Below are positions 26,645 to 34,758 of a DNA stretch of 64,000 nt, piece after piece. Source of the DNA: Bacteroidales bacterium KA00344 (GTDB lineage: Bacteria; Bacteroidota; Bacteroidia; Bacteroidales; Bacteroidaceae); NCBI GenBank assembly GCA_001552765.1, contig KQ959474.1:43418-107417 (forward strand). The letters are read 5' to 3'. The notes under the pieces were generated by a model that searched no databases, was not told the origin of the DNA, and saw only the letters and a program-made list of their open reading frames with translations. Each line of letters starts with the position of its first letter. Within the stretch, counting starts at the first letter, position 1. A program made the translations under genes and the position numbers.

Positions 26645-28006
26645 TTACATCTCAGGCACGTTGGCAAGAAACTCCTCTATCTGCTCATCGGTCACGGCGT
26701 AATTGGTCAGGTCGCCGTTGATATAACTGTTGTATGACGGCATATCGATCAGGCCGTGTCCGGAAAGACAGAACAACAACACCGGAGCCTTGCCTTCAAT
26801 TTTGGCTTGCTTGGCCTCGCGTATGGTGGCGGCGATGGCATGGCAGCTCTCCGGGGCAGGAATAATGCCTTCAGTCTGTGCAAAGAGCATACCGGCACTG
26901 AAACTTTCCAACTGCGGAATATCAATCCCTTTCATAAATCCGTCCTTGACAAGCTGGGAGATGATCATGCCCGCTCCGTGATAGCGCAGTCCGCCGGCAT
27001 GGATATTGGCCGGTTTGAAGTCGTGTCCGAGCGTGTACATGGGCAGCAGGGGCGTGTAGCCGGCCTCGTCGCCAAAGTCATATCTGAACTTGCCTCGGGT
27101 GAGTTTCGGACAGCTATTGGGCTCGGCGGCAATAAACTCCGTTTGCTTGTGACTACCATCGAAGACATGGCGCATGAACGGGAAGGCGATACCGCCAAAG
27201 TTTGAGCCACCTCCGAAACAGGCAATCACCTTGTCGGGATATTCACCCGCCATCTCCATTTGTTTCTCAGCTTCAAGTCCCATGACGGTTTGGTGAAGGG
27301 CAACATGGTTGAGCACGGAGCCTAAGGTGTATTTGCAACCCGGCGTGGTGGTTGCCAGTTCGATGGCCTCAGAGATTGCAGTTCCGAGCGAGCCGGGATG
27401 ATGTGGGTCTGCGGTGATGATGTTTTTTCCAGCCCGGGTAGACATCGAGGGCGATCCCTCTACCGTGGCTCCGAAGGTTCGCATGATGATGGAGCGGTAG
27501 GGCTTTTGCTGCAAAGTAATTTTCACTTGGTACACGGCCGCTTCCAGTCCGTAGAGTTTGGCTGCGTAGGAGAGTGCTGCGCCCCATTGTCCGGCACCGG
27601 TTTCGGTGGTGACATTGGTTATGCCTTCCTGTTTGCAGTAGTAGCATTGGGGGATGGCGGAGTTCACCTTGTGTGACCCTAAGGGGTTGGTGGATTCGTT
27701 TTTAAAGTAGATATGAGCAGGAGTGTCGAGAGCTTTCTCAAGGGCGTAGGCACGAACGAGTGGCGTGGAACGATAGAAAGTATATTTTTCCTGCACTTCA
27801 TCGGGAATGTCAATCCAAGCGTGCTCTTGGTCGAGTTCCTGTTTGGAACATTCCCGGTTGAATATGTGGGCCAAGTCTTCCGCTTTCATGGGCTGCTTGG
27901 TGGCAGGATTGAGCGGTGGCAGAGGTTTGTTTGGCATTTCGGCCTGAATGTTGTACCACTGCGTGGGAATATCTTTCTCGGCTAATATAAATTTCTTCTG
28001 TCTCAT
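26645..28006 (-). CDS. trpB: TrpB2-type tryptophan synthase beta chain
   Basis: 453 residues, longer than the classical TrpB (about 400). The N-terminal WYNIQAEMPNKPLPPLNPAT and RSTPLVRAYALEKAL are typical of the TrpB2 subgroup. The PLP lysine is in NPLGSHKVNSA. The phosphate loop is CFGGGSNFGGIAFPF, and the C-terminal serine motif is LLFCLSGHGLIDM. It condenses indole with serine to tryptophan. No trpA or other trp gene lies beside it, as is common for TrpB2, which is thought to salvage free indole or act on phosphoserine. An AAGGA-like ribosome site precedes the ATG. Confidence 0.92.
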   Translation of the reverse strand: MRQKKFILAEKDIPTQWYNIQAEMPNKPLPPLNPATKQPMKAEDLAHIFNRECSKQELDQEHAWIDIPDEVQEKYTFYRSTPLVRAYALEKALDTPAHIYFKNESTNPLGSHKVNSAIPQCYYCKQEGITNVTTETGAGQWGAALSYAAKLYGLEAAVYQVKITLQQKPYRSIIMRTFGATVEGSPSMSTRAGKNIITADPHHPGSLGTAISEAIELATTTPGCKYTLGSVLNHVALHQTVMGLEAEKQMEMAGEYPDKVIACFGGGSNFGGIAFPFMRHVFDGSHKQTEFIAAEPNSCPKLTRGKFRYDFGDEAGYTPLLPMYTLGHDFKPANIHAGGLRYHGAGMIISQLVKDGFMKGIDIPQLESFSAGMLFAQTEGIIPAPESCHAIAATIREAKQAKIEGKAPVLLFCLSGHGLIDMPSYNSYINGDLTNYAVTDEQIEEFLANVPEM

Positions 28007-28040
28007 ATTGCTATTCCTTTTGAATTTCTAATGATGTGTG

Positions 28041-28048
28041 CAAAGATA
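28041..28048 (-). promoter_or_regulatory. -7 box of trpB
   Basis: On the minus strand TATCTTTG, 34 bp upstream of the ATG. The usual -33 TTG is not seen. Copy B of the dispersed element lies about 190 bp further upstream. Confidence 0.55.
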
Positions 28049-28240
28049 GAAAAAAAACAGAACAAAAGGTAAGGTTTTGTGAATAATATGTAGTCAATAT
28101 GATAGTTCTCATATTGAATTTGAATAGTAATCAAATGCCAATGCCCAATGGATGGAGAAGCGAGGCAAGAGGGCAGACGAGTTTTTTGCTGCCGATTTCG
28201 GCTCACTCTAATTGCTAAATGTGTCAAATATAATGACTGA

Positions 28241-28590
28241 ATTCCAGTGATTATTTTTGGAGCCTCCAGCACAAAAAGGGCTATGTTTTTGCGAAGAAAA
28301 TCAGTTCGGATAAGCGAAAAATCTCTGTACTCGTGTGGATGCTATCTTTTCGTACTGCCATTTGAGCCTAATGACAATCTGAAAGAGGCTTAGTGACAGT
28401 GCGAAAGAGGCTTCATCGCACTGCCGTTTGATACTCAATCGCAGGTGATAAAAATGTTGCCCAAACGGCAAAATTTGCAAATGGTTGATTATCAACGCCA
28501 TGCAAACTATCGTAAAAATCGCGTATTTCGGACGGAGGAAAGAATATTTTTAAATAAGCGAAATATGGAAGGGTGTTTGTAAAGAATAAT
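28241..28590 (+). repeat. Dispersed intergenic element, copy B
   Basis: Left block at 28249-28290 (TGATTATTTTTGGAG, GCCTCCAGCACAAAAA, GGGCTATG). The array has four 22-bp units at 28341-28362, 28363-28384, 28385-28406 and 28407-28428, with a weak fifth at 28319-28340. ATACTCAATCGCAG follows. The right block has AAACTATCG, CGTATTTCGGACG and AAATAAGCGAAATATG then AAGGGTGTTTGTAAAG. The distance from GCCTCC to the array is 79 bp, and from the array end to CGTATTTCG is 94 bp; both equal copy A. It lies between trxB and trpB, both minus strand. The frames that cross it are not supported as genes. Confidence 0.85.
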
Positions 28591-28628
28591 CCGAATCTTA
28601 TGATGGATGACCGACAATCTACAACGAG

Positions 28629-28684
28629 AAATTGGCTAACGTGTTGATGATTTGTAATTGGATGATCAACGCGTTAGCCAATTT
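28629..28684 (-). terminator. Hairpin terminator of trxB
   Basis: Twenty-bp stem (28629-28648 with 28665-28684, AAATTGGCTAACG arm, one G-U pair) with a 16-nt loop, 18 bp after the trxB stop on the minus strand. The flanking T-run is short. Confidence 0.7.
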
Positions 28685-28702
28685 TGAATTTTAACTTTTG
28701 AC

Positions 28703-29632
28703 TTACGAATTGCAATAGCGTTCGGCTTCCAAGGCTGCCTTGCATCCGGAGCCTGCGGCTACCACTGCTTGTCTGTAAACGGGGTCGGCACAGTCGCCGG
28801 CGGCAAAGACACCTTCTACGCTGGTGCGTGTGGTGTTGTCCTGCACCTTGATGTATCCGGTTTTGTCCATGTCGAGCTTACCCTTGAAGATACTCGTGTT
28901 GGGGGTGTGACCGATGGCCAGGAAGAAACCGTCAATGGGCAGGTCGTATAATTTTTCGTCGGTTTCGCCCTTCCGATAAACGAGGTGTGCGCCCTCGACA
29001 CCGTTCTCTCCATAAAGTCCAACAGTGTTGGTTTCGTAGAGAACTTCAATTTTGGGATTGTCATTTACGCGTTTTTGCATGATGTCGGAAGCCCTCATAT
29101 ATGGTTTCCGGACAATGATATAAACTTTGGAGCAAAGGCCGGCGAGATAAACTGCTTCCTCGCAAGCCGTGTCTCCACCGCCCACTACGGCTACTACTTT
29201 TTTGCGATAGAAGAAACCGTCGCATGTGGCGCAGGCACTGACACCCTGTCCGTTGTATTTCTTTTCATCGGGAAGTCCGAGATATTTTGCCGATGCACCG
29301 GTGGCAACGATGATGGTGTCGGCTTCCACTTGGTCGCCCCGGTCGGTGGTTACGACGTAGGGCTTCTTACTGAGGTCTACATCTTTGATGATGCCGTCGC
29401 GCACGTCGGTTCCAAAACGCTCTGCCTGTTGGCAAAGTTCCATCATCATTTGGGTGCCGTCTACACCTTCAGGATAGCCGGGAAAGTTTTCGACGATGGT
29501 TGTCTGGGTGAGCTGACCTCCGGTTTGCAAACCGCAATATTGAATGGGGTTGAGGTTGGCGCGTCCGGCATAGATAGCTGCCGTATAGCCTGCGGGACCA
29601 CTACCGATAATCAAACATTTTGTATGTTCCAT
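28703..29632 (-). CDS. trxB: Thioredoxin reductase
   Basis: 309 residues. FAD site IIGSGPAGYTAAIYAGRANL, redox CATC in GVSACATCDGFFY, NADPH site VAVVGGGDTACEEAVYLAGL, and C-terminal FAD motif GVFAAGDCADPVYRQAVVAAGSG. It transfers electrons from NADPH to thioredoxin. It lies downstream of a glutathione-peroxidase-family gene in the same direction and probably supplies its reducing power. Confidence 0.95.
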   Translation of the reverse strand: MEHTKCLIIGSGPAGYTAAIYAGRANLNPIQYCGLQTGGQLTQTTIVENFPGYPEGVDGTQMMMELCQQAERFGTDVRDGIIKDVDLSKKPYVVTTDRGDQVEADTIIVATGASAKYLGLPDEKKYNGQGVSACATCDGFFYRKKVVAVVGGGDTACEEAVYLAGLCSKVYIIVRKPYMRASDIMQKRVNDNPKIEVLYETNTVGLYGENGVEGAHLVYRKGETDEKLYDLPIDGFFLAIGHTPNTSIFKGKLDMDKTGYIKVQDNTTRTSVEGVFAAGDCADPVYRQAVVAAGSGCKAALEAERYCNS

Positions 29633-29830
29633 ATTCTTTGTATGTTTTTCTCCGGAAGGAGAGTGACTTTTAACTGTTTAATATTCTATTGTTACCACAT
29701 CAGCAACAAGAGGTGTGCTGACGTGAAGCACCGGGAGATTTGTTTTTCCTGCCGCCGAGTCTCCGTGTGCCTTGTAAATGCTTGTCGATATGAATACTGG
29801 TGGGGCTTCACGGGAGATGTCGATAGTCTG

Positions 29831-30385
29831 CTATTCTGCGAGTAGAGTTTCGATGTCAGCGCAGATATTATCAATCTTCTCCGTTGGCTCGTAACGCTTG
29901 ACAACTTGTCCTTTCTTGTTGATGAGAAACTTGGTGAAGTTCCATTTGATGTCGGCAGAATCCTTGTAGTTAGGGTCTGCCTCTGAAAGCATCTTGTCGA
30001 GGACGGGGAACAACTCATGACTCTCGTCCCAACCGGCAAAGCCTTTCTGCTTCTTGAGAAATTTATAGAGCGGGTCGGCATCGTCGCCGTTTACCTTAAT
30101 CTTCTTGAATCGTGGAAAGTCCGTGCCGTAGGTGAGTTTGCAAAACTTGTGGATGGATGCGTCGGTTCCCGGTGCCTGCTGACCAAACTGGTTGCAGGGG
30201 AAGTCGAGAATCTCAAAGCCTTGCGCGTGATATTTCTGAAAAGTGTTTTCCAGCTCGGTATAAGTGGGAGTGAATCCGCATTTGGTTGCTGTGTTTACAA
30301 TAAGGAGTACTTCATTGGCATACTCTTTTAGTGATACGTCTTTACCTTTTCTGTCTTTCACAGAGAATTCGTAAACAGTTCTCAT
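29831..30385 (-). CDS. Glutathione-peroxidase-family thiol peroxidase
   Basis: 184 residues. The peroxidatic Cys is in NTATKCGFTPTY (selenocysteine position in mammalian enzymes). The family motifs FPCNQFGQQAPGT (second Cys) and FNFTKFLI, with W replaced by F here: the real segment is IKWNFTKFLINKKG. Bacteria of this group generally lack glutathione, so such proteins normally use thioredoxin, which fits the neighbouring trxB. It reduces hydrogen peroxide or lipid hydroperoxides. Confidence 0.9.
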   Translation of the reverse strand: MRTVYEFSVKDRKGKDVSLKEYANEVLLIVNTATKCGFTPTYTELENTFQKYHAQGFEILDFPCNQFGQQAPGTDASIHKFCKLTYGTDFPRFKKIKVNGDDADPLYKFLKKQKGFAGWDESHELFPVLDKMLSEADPNYKDSADIKWNFTKFLINKKGQVVKRYEPTEKIDNICADIETLLAE

Positions 30386-30419
30386 TTCCTTTTTTCTAAA
30401 ATTAATTTTGATGTTTACA

Positions 30420-30427
30420 CAAAAGTA
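30420..30427 (-). promoter_or_regulatory. -7 box of the peroxidase-trxB unit
   Basis: On the minus strand TACTTTTG lies 34 bp before the ATG of the peroxidase gene. No box is visible before trxB, which supports cotranscription of the two. Confidence 0.55.
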
Positions 30428-30543
30428 ATAAAAAAGATTGGAGATTTCGGAGGAGTGTTAAATGATTTTCTGAGAATTAAACTTATTTAGGGATTTCCCT
30501 TTCAAGGTTAGGGAATTCCTACGCAGGAATATACATTTTACAT

Positions 30544-30573
30544 TTGAAGGTAGGTGGAAATAGCTTATCTTTG
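30544..30573 (+). promoter_or_regulatory. Promoter of the tandem lipoprotein pair
   Basis: TTTG (30543-30546), a 19-bp spacer, then TATCTTTG (30566-30573). It lies 37 bp before the ATG at 30611, which makes the earlier frame start at 30554 impossible. Confidence 0.75.
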
Positions 30574-30610
30574 CAATGTAAACAAGATTATAAACGAAAA
30601 ATACAAGGAT

Positions 30611-31171
30611 ATGAAAAGACTGACTTCTCTCTTGGCTGTGGCTCTGATGGCGATGCTGACACTGTCTCTTGTTTCTTGTGACGATGACCCGTATATCGCT
30701 GATTCCCTTGCGGGTACATGGAATGGTAAAATGTATGTCTCGTCGGTCTACGACGGCTACACCTACGATGCTACCTATTCGGAGTTGTATTTCGACCAGG
30801 ATCCCTATTCCTACAGTTCAGGAGTGGGGTACTGGGTAGATCACTATGCGGGTGACGCACCGTATGCTTATGTCGCCAATCATACGAGGTGGACGGTTAG
30901 AAACGGTAGTATTCAAATTTATTTGGTAGAAGAGGATGTGGAAGTATGGATAGAAAACTATCACTTGACCGATGGCTATTTTACGGGAACGATTTATGAT
31001 GGAGACAATCGGGTGGATTTCAGGTTAAGACACACGTCATCGCCAAACTGGGGTGACTATCACTATGGATTCGGTTACTACGGCTTTGCCAAGCAAAATA
31101 CGTATGTAACTCGTGGTGTGAGCGATGATAATGCAGTGAAAATACCTCATAGAATAATTGGAAAAAAGTAG
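30611..31171 (+). CDS. Lipoprotein of unknown function, lipocalin-like size
   Basis: 186 residues, starting MKRLTSLLAVALMAMLTLSL with lipobox LVSC and an acidic CDDDPY after the lipidated Cys. That kind of tail resembles the surface-export signal described for Bacteroidota lipoproteins. The mature part (LAGTWNGKMYV, then many Tyr, Asp and Gly) alternates strand-like segments and ends in a basic tail. I do not recognise the family. It has a paralogue-like neighbour directly downstream. Confidence 0.72.
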   Translation: MKRLTSLLAVALMAMLTLSLVSCDDDPYIADSLAGTWNGKMYVSSVYDGYTYDATYSELYFDQDPYSYSSGVGYWVDHYAGDAPYAYVANHTRWTVRNGSIQIYLVEEDVEVWIENYHLTDGYFTGTIYDGDNRVDFRLRHTSSPNWGDYHYGFGYYGFAKQNTYVTRGVSDDNAVKIPHRIIGKK

Positions 31172-31183
31172 GAGGATGTGAAT

Positions 31184-31810
31184 ATGAAAAGAATTACGAC
31201 AAAGGTTTTTGCAGTCTTGTTGATGACTGTTCCGATGCTTTTTGCAAGCTGCAGTAGTGACCCTTGGTATGATGACTACTGGTATGATGATTGGAGTTGG
31301 GGAAAAGACTATCAACATCGACCCGACAACGGGAATGTGAGCGATGAAGATTTTTTGGTTTCTATGGCACAAACACTTGCCGGACAGTGGCGGGGTGACT
31401 TGAAGGCCTATCAGTTAGACGACCAAGGCAAGGCGCTGGATAGTATCTATTACAAGACCGATATAGAGTTCAAGCAGTACAACAACCGAAGCATATCGGG
31501 CACGGGAACACAATATGATTTCCATCCTGATACTGAGAAGCTGGAGCTACAGCGTGATTTCACGTGGTATATAGACCCTAAAACGGGCGATATTTACATG
31601 ACCTATAAGGAGCAGGAGAGCGACGGTAGCATGCGAGACTACGTGATGAGTGTGAGCTATGACGATCTGAATTTGGATAATCGTACATTCACCGGATTCC
31701 TTTGGGCAGCAGATGGTTATGAGGTGGACGACTTCTGGTTTGACCGCTACAAGGAAACACGGGCTTCGGTCAGGAAGAATGTGAAGAAGATTAAGTTTGT
31801 GATGAGATAA
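31184..31810 (+). CDS. Second lipoprotein of the tandem pair
   Basis: 208 residues starting MKRITTKVFAVLLMTVPMLF, lipobox FASC. Directly after the Cys comes an Asp/Trp/Tyr-rich linker (SSDPWYDDYWYDDWSWGKDY). The later LAGQWRGDLKAYQL parallels LAGTWNGKMYV of the preceding gene, and both share a late segment of the form (T)FTG/YFTG. The ATG is preceded at 8-bp spacing by GGAGG (31171-31175), a rare strong Shine-Dalgarno for this group; it overlaps the stop of the first gene. Confidence 0.72.
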   Translation: MKRITTKVFAVLLMTVPMLFASCSSDPWYDDYWYDDWSWGKDYQHRPDNGNVSDEDFLVSMAQTLAGQWRGDLKAYQLDDQGKALDSIYYKTDIEFKQYNNRSISGTGTQYDFHPDTEKLELQRDFTWYIDPKTGDIYMTYKEQESDGSMRDYVMSVSYDDLNLDNRTFTGFLWAADGYEVDDFWFDRYKETRASVRKNVKKIKFVMR

Positions 31811-31813
31811 TAG

Positions 31814-31856
31814 AAAAATCCCGCTCTGCAACCAAAGTGTTAAGAGCGGGATTTTT
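31814..31856 (+). terminator. Intrinsic terminator of the lipoprotein pair
   Basis: Perfect 14-bp stem (31814-31827 with 31843-31856; AAAAATCCCGCTCT arm), a 15-nt loop and a U-rich right edge, 3 bp after the stop codon. It lies between convergent genes and may also act on the nuclease gene. Confidence 0.85.
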
Positions 31857-31918
31857 CTGTGCCTTTCTGATTGTGCCTGTCATGCCTCGATAGCCGACGG
31901 GATGCGGCAAACAGGGGT

Positions 31919-32824
31919 TTATAATCTCCAAGAAAGTGCTGAGTTAAACGACCTTTCGACTTCTTTTTCAATGGCGTCGGGCAGGTTGCAGAAGAAGTCG
32001 ATGCCGGTTCTCTTTTCCAATTCATCTATGCTGATAGCGTATTGTGCCAGATTGATGCCATTGTCGTTGGCATTCAATATTTGGTCGGTCCATATTCCGA
32101 TGGCAGTGTATTTGCCTCTGTTTACGCGCAATAGGGCCATAAAGAAATAGCGGGGCATGATGAGCCCGTTGTCCAATGTGTGGTATATCTTGTTGTATCC
32201 GCCGTATTTTCCTTCGTCAATGGTGCCTCCCTTACAGATGTAAAGCGTGTCGCAGGTGGCTGCTATCTGGCGTACTTTCTTTTCCAATTTGGCCCAGACT
32301 CCGGCATTGAAGGAGTTGAACTGGGGTTGCATATTGGTGAGAAAGAAGGTTTGATAGTTCATGTCGAAAGACGACAGACGGTCGGCTGATGGACAGATGT
32401 GCCCATGATCTAATTTCTGCCCGTTGAAATAATAAGGGTCAAAGTCCCATTGCATGGATGTGGGGATGAGCGGGTTGTTGGGATATTGGTTGTTTTTGCT
32501 GTAATAGCGATGTACATTCGGACGTGCATAATCCTTGTCAAGCACGTAGCAACTCCATCGCTGCGATTTCTTAGCGTAGTCCCATTCCGTGATATAATTC
32601 ACAATGCCATCGCCGGTTTTATGAATCAGTATGGTATCAGTACCCTGATGCAGACGTGGCATTTCGAGCCGACTGTATTCTTTGATGTGTGACGGATTGG
32701 CATTGATGTTGATATTATCAGTGGGAGGAGTGATGGGCTTTTTCTTCTCGTCGAACTCATTATCATTGCTGCACGCTGCTAAAAACAGCAGTCCGCATAA
32801 TAGGATAGAGGCTTTGTTAATCAT
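31919..32824 (-). CDS. Secreted/lipidated DNA/RNA non-specific endonuclease
   Basis: 301 residues. Lipoprotein signal LLCGLLFLAAC with an acidic start to the mature part (SNDNEFDEKKK). The beta-beta-alpha-Me nuclease core is present: LDHGHICPSADR (the family DRGH motif with catalytic His), then TNMQPQFNSFNAGVW (Mg2+-binding Asn) and LYICKGGTID. It should cut DNA or RNA without sequence preference at the cell surface or periplasm. It ends the cluster of receptor and OB-fold lipoproteins described below, separated from it by the L31 gene and a terminator. Confidence 0.88.
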   Translation of the reverse strand: MINKASILLCGLLFLAACSNDNEFDEKKKPITPPTDNININANPSHIKEYSRLEMPRLHQGTDTILIHKTGDGIVNYITEWDYAKKSQRWSCYVLDKDYARPNVHRYYSKNNQYPNNPLIPTSMQWDFDPYYFNGQKLDHGHICPSADRLSSFDMNYQTFFLTNMQPQFNSFNAGVWAKLEKKVRQIAATCDTLYICKGGTIDEGKYGGYNKIYHTLDNGLIMPRYFFMALLRVNRGKYTAIGIWTDQILNANDNGINLAQYAISIDELEKRTGIDFFCNLPDAIEKEVERSFNSALSWRL

Positions 32825-32858
32825 AGTTTACCGAAGATTATTGGTAGGGATATATAGA

Positions 32859-32904
32859 AAAAGTGCGATAGAACGCATATGCAACTACGTTCGACCGCAC
32901 TTTT
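32859..32904 (-). terminator. Terminator between rpmE2 and the endonuclease gene
   Basis: On the minus strand a stem starting AAAAGTGCGGTCGAACG pairs at 15 of 17 positions with the distal arm. The distal arm ends in a CACTTTTTC U-run. It lies 38 bp after the L31 stop. Confidence 0.78.
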
Positions 32905-32941
32905 GTTAATTTCCTGTGTACAGTAAAATGTATGTCGAGTA

Positions 32942-33193
32942 TTACTTCTTCAACTTACCGTAACGGTTCATGAAGCGGTCAACACGACCTGCTGTATCGA
33001 CAAGCTTCTTCTTACCGGTATAGAATGGGTGAGAAGAACTTGAGATTTCAAGCTTTACCACTGGGTAAGTTTCGCCTTCAAACTCTACGGTGTCATTAGT
33101 TTTGCATGTAGACTTTGACAGGAACATATCGCCGTTGGACATATCTTTGAATACGACGGGGCGATAGTTTTCGGGATGAATACCTTTTTTCAT
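32942..33193 (-). CDS. rpmE2: 50S ribosomal protein L31, type B
   Basis: 83 residues ([20 protein letters not shown]). The type B family features are the N-terminal IHPEYR-like start, SSHPFYTGK and [12 protein letters not shown]. The zinc-binding CxxC pair of type A is absent. It is a component of the large ribosomal subunit. In many bacteria type B L31 replaces type A under zinc limitation. It has its own promoter, a leader hairpin and a terminator, so it is a unit embedded in the receptor/nuclease cluster. Confidence 0.96.
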   Translation of the reverse strand: MKKGIHPENYRPVVFKDMSNGDMFLSKSTCKTNDTVEFEGETYPVVKLEISSSSHPFYTGKKKLVDTAGRVDRFMNRYGKLKK

Positions 33194-33224
33194 TTTAATA
33201 TTTATTGTTTTATGAATAATGTCT

Positions 33225-33242
33225 CCGCTAAAGTAATAGCGG
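33225..33242 (-). promoter_or_regulatory. 5'-terminal leader hairpin of rpmE2
   Basis: On the minus strand CCGCTA-TTACTT-TAGCGG forms a 6-bp stem with a 6-nt loop. It starts almost exactly where transcription should begin (5-7 nt after the -7 box). It could stabilise the mRNA or be a protein-binding leader, as is known for r-protein genes in other bacteria. Confidence 0.5.
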
Positions 33243-33245
33243 CTG

Positions 33246-33277
33246 CAAAATTACAAAGAATTCTGCATGCCGCCAAA
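33246..33277 (-). promoter_or_regulatory. Promoter of rpmE2
   Basis: On the minus strand TTTG (33277-33274), 20 bp, then TAATTTTG (33253-33246), 53 bp before the ATG. Confidence 0.7.
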
Positions 33278-33303
33278 TAATTCAGAAACTATTTGCCCAT
33301 TAC

Positions 33304-34740
33304 TTATTTCAAAGTAACGACAATCTTCATAATAAATGCAGCTCCAACCTTGTCGTTGGCAATGGTGAAATGCTTGTAGCTGCCACTGCTTAAGTCGAAG
33401 GTATATGTATAATATTTGTACTCCCCTTCTCCCTCTTTAACGGTGGGTTCGGGATTGATGCTAGTAGTCGTGGGATGTGCACTGCCTCCAACATAAAAAC
33501 TGTAGTTTGGAGCATAGGTGCTTGATTTCTTCACGCTCATCACCACCATAACACTCTTGATGTCTTTGCTGAAAGGATCAGCATTAAATAGGAACCCTTG
33601 CTTAGATTTATCACTTGCATTGCCTTGCATTTGCAGGCCTTCACCCCATGTTCCATCGCCTAAACTGATTCTTGCTCCCTTAAAGGTGATGTTGTTGAAC
33701 TTCCAAGTGTACCAAGTACTTTCATCAGCGGTGTTCTGACTGCCATACTTGCCTGTGTCAAGTGTAATGCTTCCGATGGCTCCGTTTTTGATTAAATCGA
33801 ATGTCATGTCTTCACCGGTAACACCTGCTCCGCCAGGATTGTCTTCTCCGCCGGACTCTCCACCGACGTTTTCGAATTTTGTTTTGCCGTTAACGGATAT
33901 AAGTTTGTTGCCTTGTGCCATTTCCGGTGTGTTGCCGAAGTAGTTGAGTAGCTTACCATAGACGATAACTTTATCACCTGCTTTGAGTTGGTCGGCTGCG
34001 GCAAATTTCTCCCCGTTGAAAGCGAAGCCGCGGAAAATCTTAAACGTAACGGTTGACGATCCACCATCAGAAATTTCGTAGGTGGCGTTGCCATAAATGC
34101 CTGTATCAATGTTGGGCGTGCCGACAATGGTTCCTTCTACGTAAACGTTGTCTGATGTGCCGTCTTTGGGAAGTGCATTGGTCAATGCAAGTGCCTTGGA
34201 TACGTTGTAGGGAGACTCCTTCGTGCCCTCTCCGGCTGGCTCTGTTTCCTCAGGTGCTACACCTCCCTTGCCATTGATGGAGATAATTTTGCTGCCCTTA
34301 GGGGATTGGAATTTGCCATTATATATGGTCAGCTGCCCTAGCACGACCACCGTGTCGCCCACGTTAATCTCGTTTCCGGAGGTAAACTTCTGGCCGTTCA
34401 AGCCTTTGCCACGATATACTAAGAAGGGATTTTTGCCCTCTTTCGTGTCGCTGATAGAGTAGGTGGCGTTGCCGTAGTTTTCTGTATCAATCTCCTCAAT
34501 TTTGGTAATGATACCCCTGAAATACACTTCGTTCTTGGTTTGTTCGCCAGCTTTGATAATCTGATTCACCTTGGCCACGTTGTATGGAGAGGCCAGAGTA
34601 CCTTCGCCGGTTGGGTCTGTGGGGATTGTGCCTCCATTTTCGTGGTAGTCGGTATCGAATGGTGCGGGAACATCCTCACAACTTGTAAATGCAAACGTGG
34701 CAATGGCCAACGCCAGCATTGAATAGATAAGTTTCTTCAT
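33304..34740 (-). CDS. Lipoprotein with two tandem OB-fold-like nucleic-acid-binding repeats
   Basis: 478 residues. Lipobox FTSC with CEDVPAPFD after it. Two similar units follow at about 45-155 and 165-285. Each has SPYNV, a strand pair with YGNATY(S/E)ISD, a Y/F-RG segment (VYRGKGLNG, IFRGFAFNG), then G(D)-V-VVxGxL and ISING/ISVNG. That is the pattern of Bacteroidota OB-fold lipoproteins. The C-terminal part (about 310-478) is a beta-rich domain of unknown family. It is the last gene of a probable operon after the receptor and the DUF5689 protein. Confidence 0.78.
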   Translation of the reverse strand: MKKLIYSMLALAIATFAFTSCEDVPAPFDTDYHENGGTIPTDPTGEGTLASPYNVAKVNQIIKAGEQTKNEVYFRGIITKIEEIDTENYGNATYSISDTKEGKNPFLVYRGKGLNGQKFTSGNEINVGDTVVVLGQLTIYNGKFQSPKGSKIISINGKGGVAPEETEPAGEGTKESPYNVSKALALTNALPKDGTSDNVYVEGTIVGTPNIDTGIYGNATYEISDGGSSTVTFKIFRGFAFNGEKFAAADQLKAGDKVIVYGKLLNYFGNTPEMAQGNKLISVNGKTKFENVGGESGGEDNPGGAGVTGEDMTFDLIKNGAIGSITLDTGKYGSQNTADESTWYTWKFNNITFKGARISLGDGTWGEGLQMQGNASDKSKQGFLFNADPFSKDIKSVMVVMSVKKSSTYAPNYSFYVGGSAHPTTTSINPEPTVKEGEGEYKYYTYTFDLSSGSYKHFTIANDKVGAAFIMKIVVTLK

Positions 34741-34758
34741 TTCTTATGTTTTTTATTA

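Noticed and set aside
28301..28501. 66-codon minus-strand frame inside copy B
   Set aside because: Covers the repeat array and is not conserved in the other copies.
29692..30081. 129-codon minus-strand frame between the peroxidase gene and trxB
   Set aside because: Overlaps most of the C-terminal half of the peroxidase gene in another frame and shows no family features.
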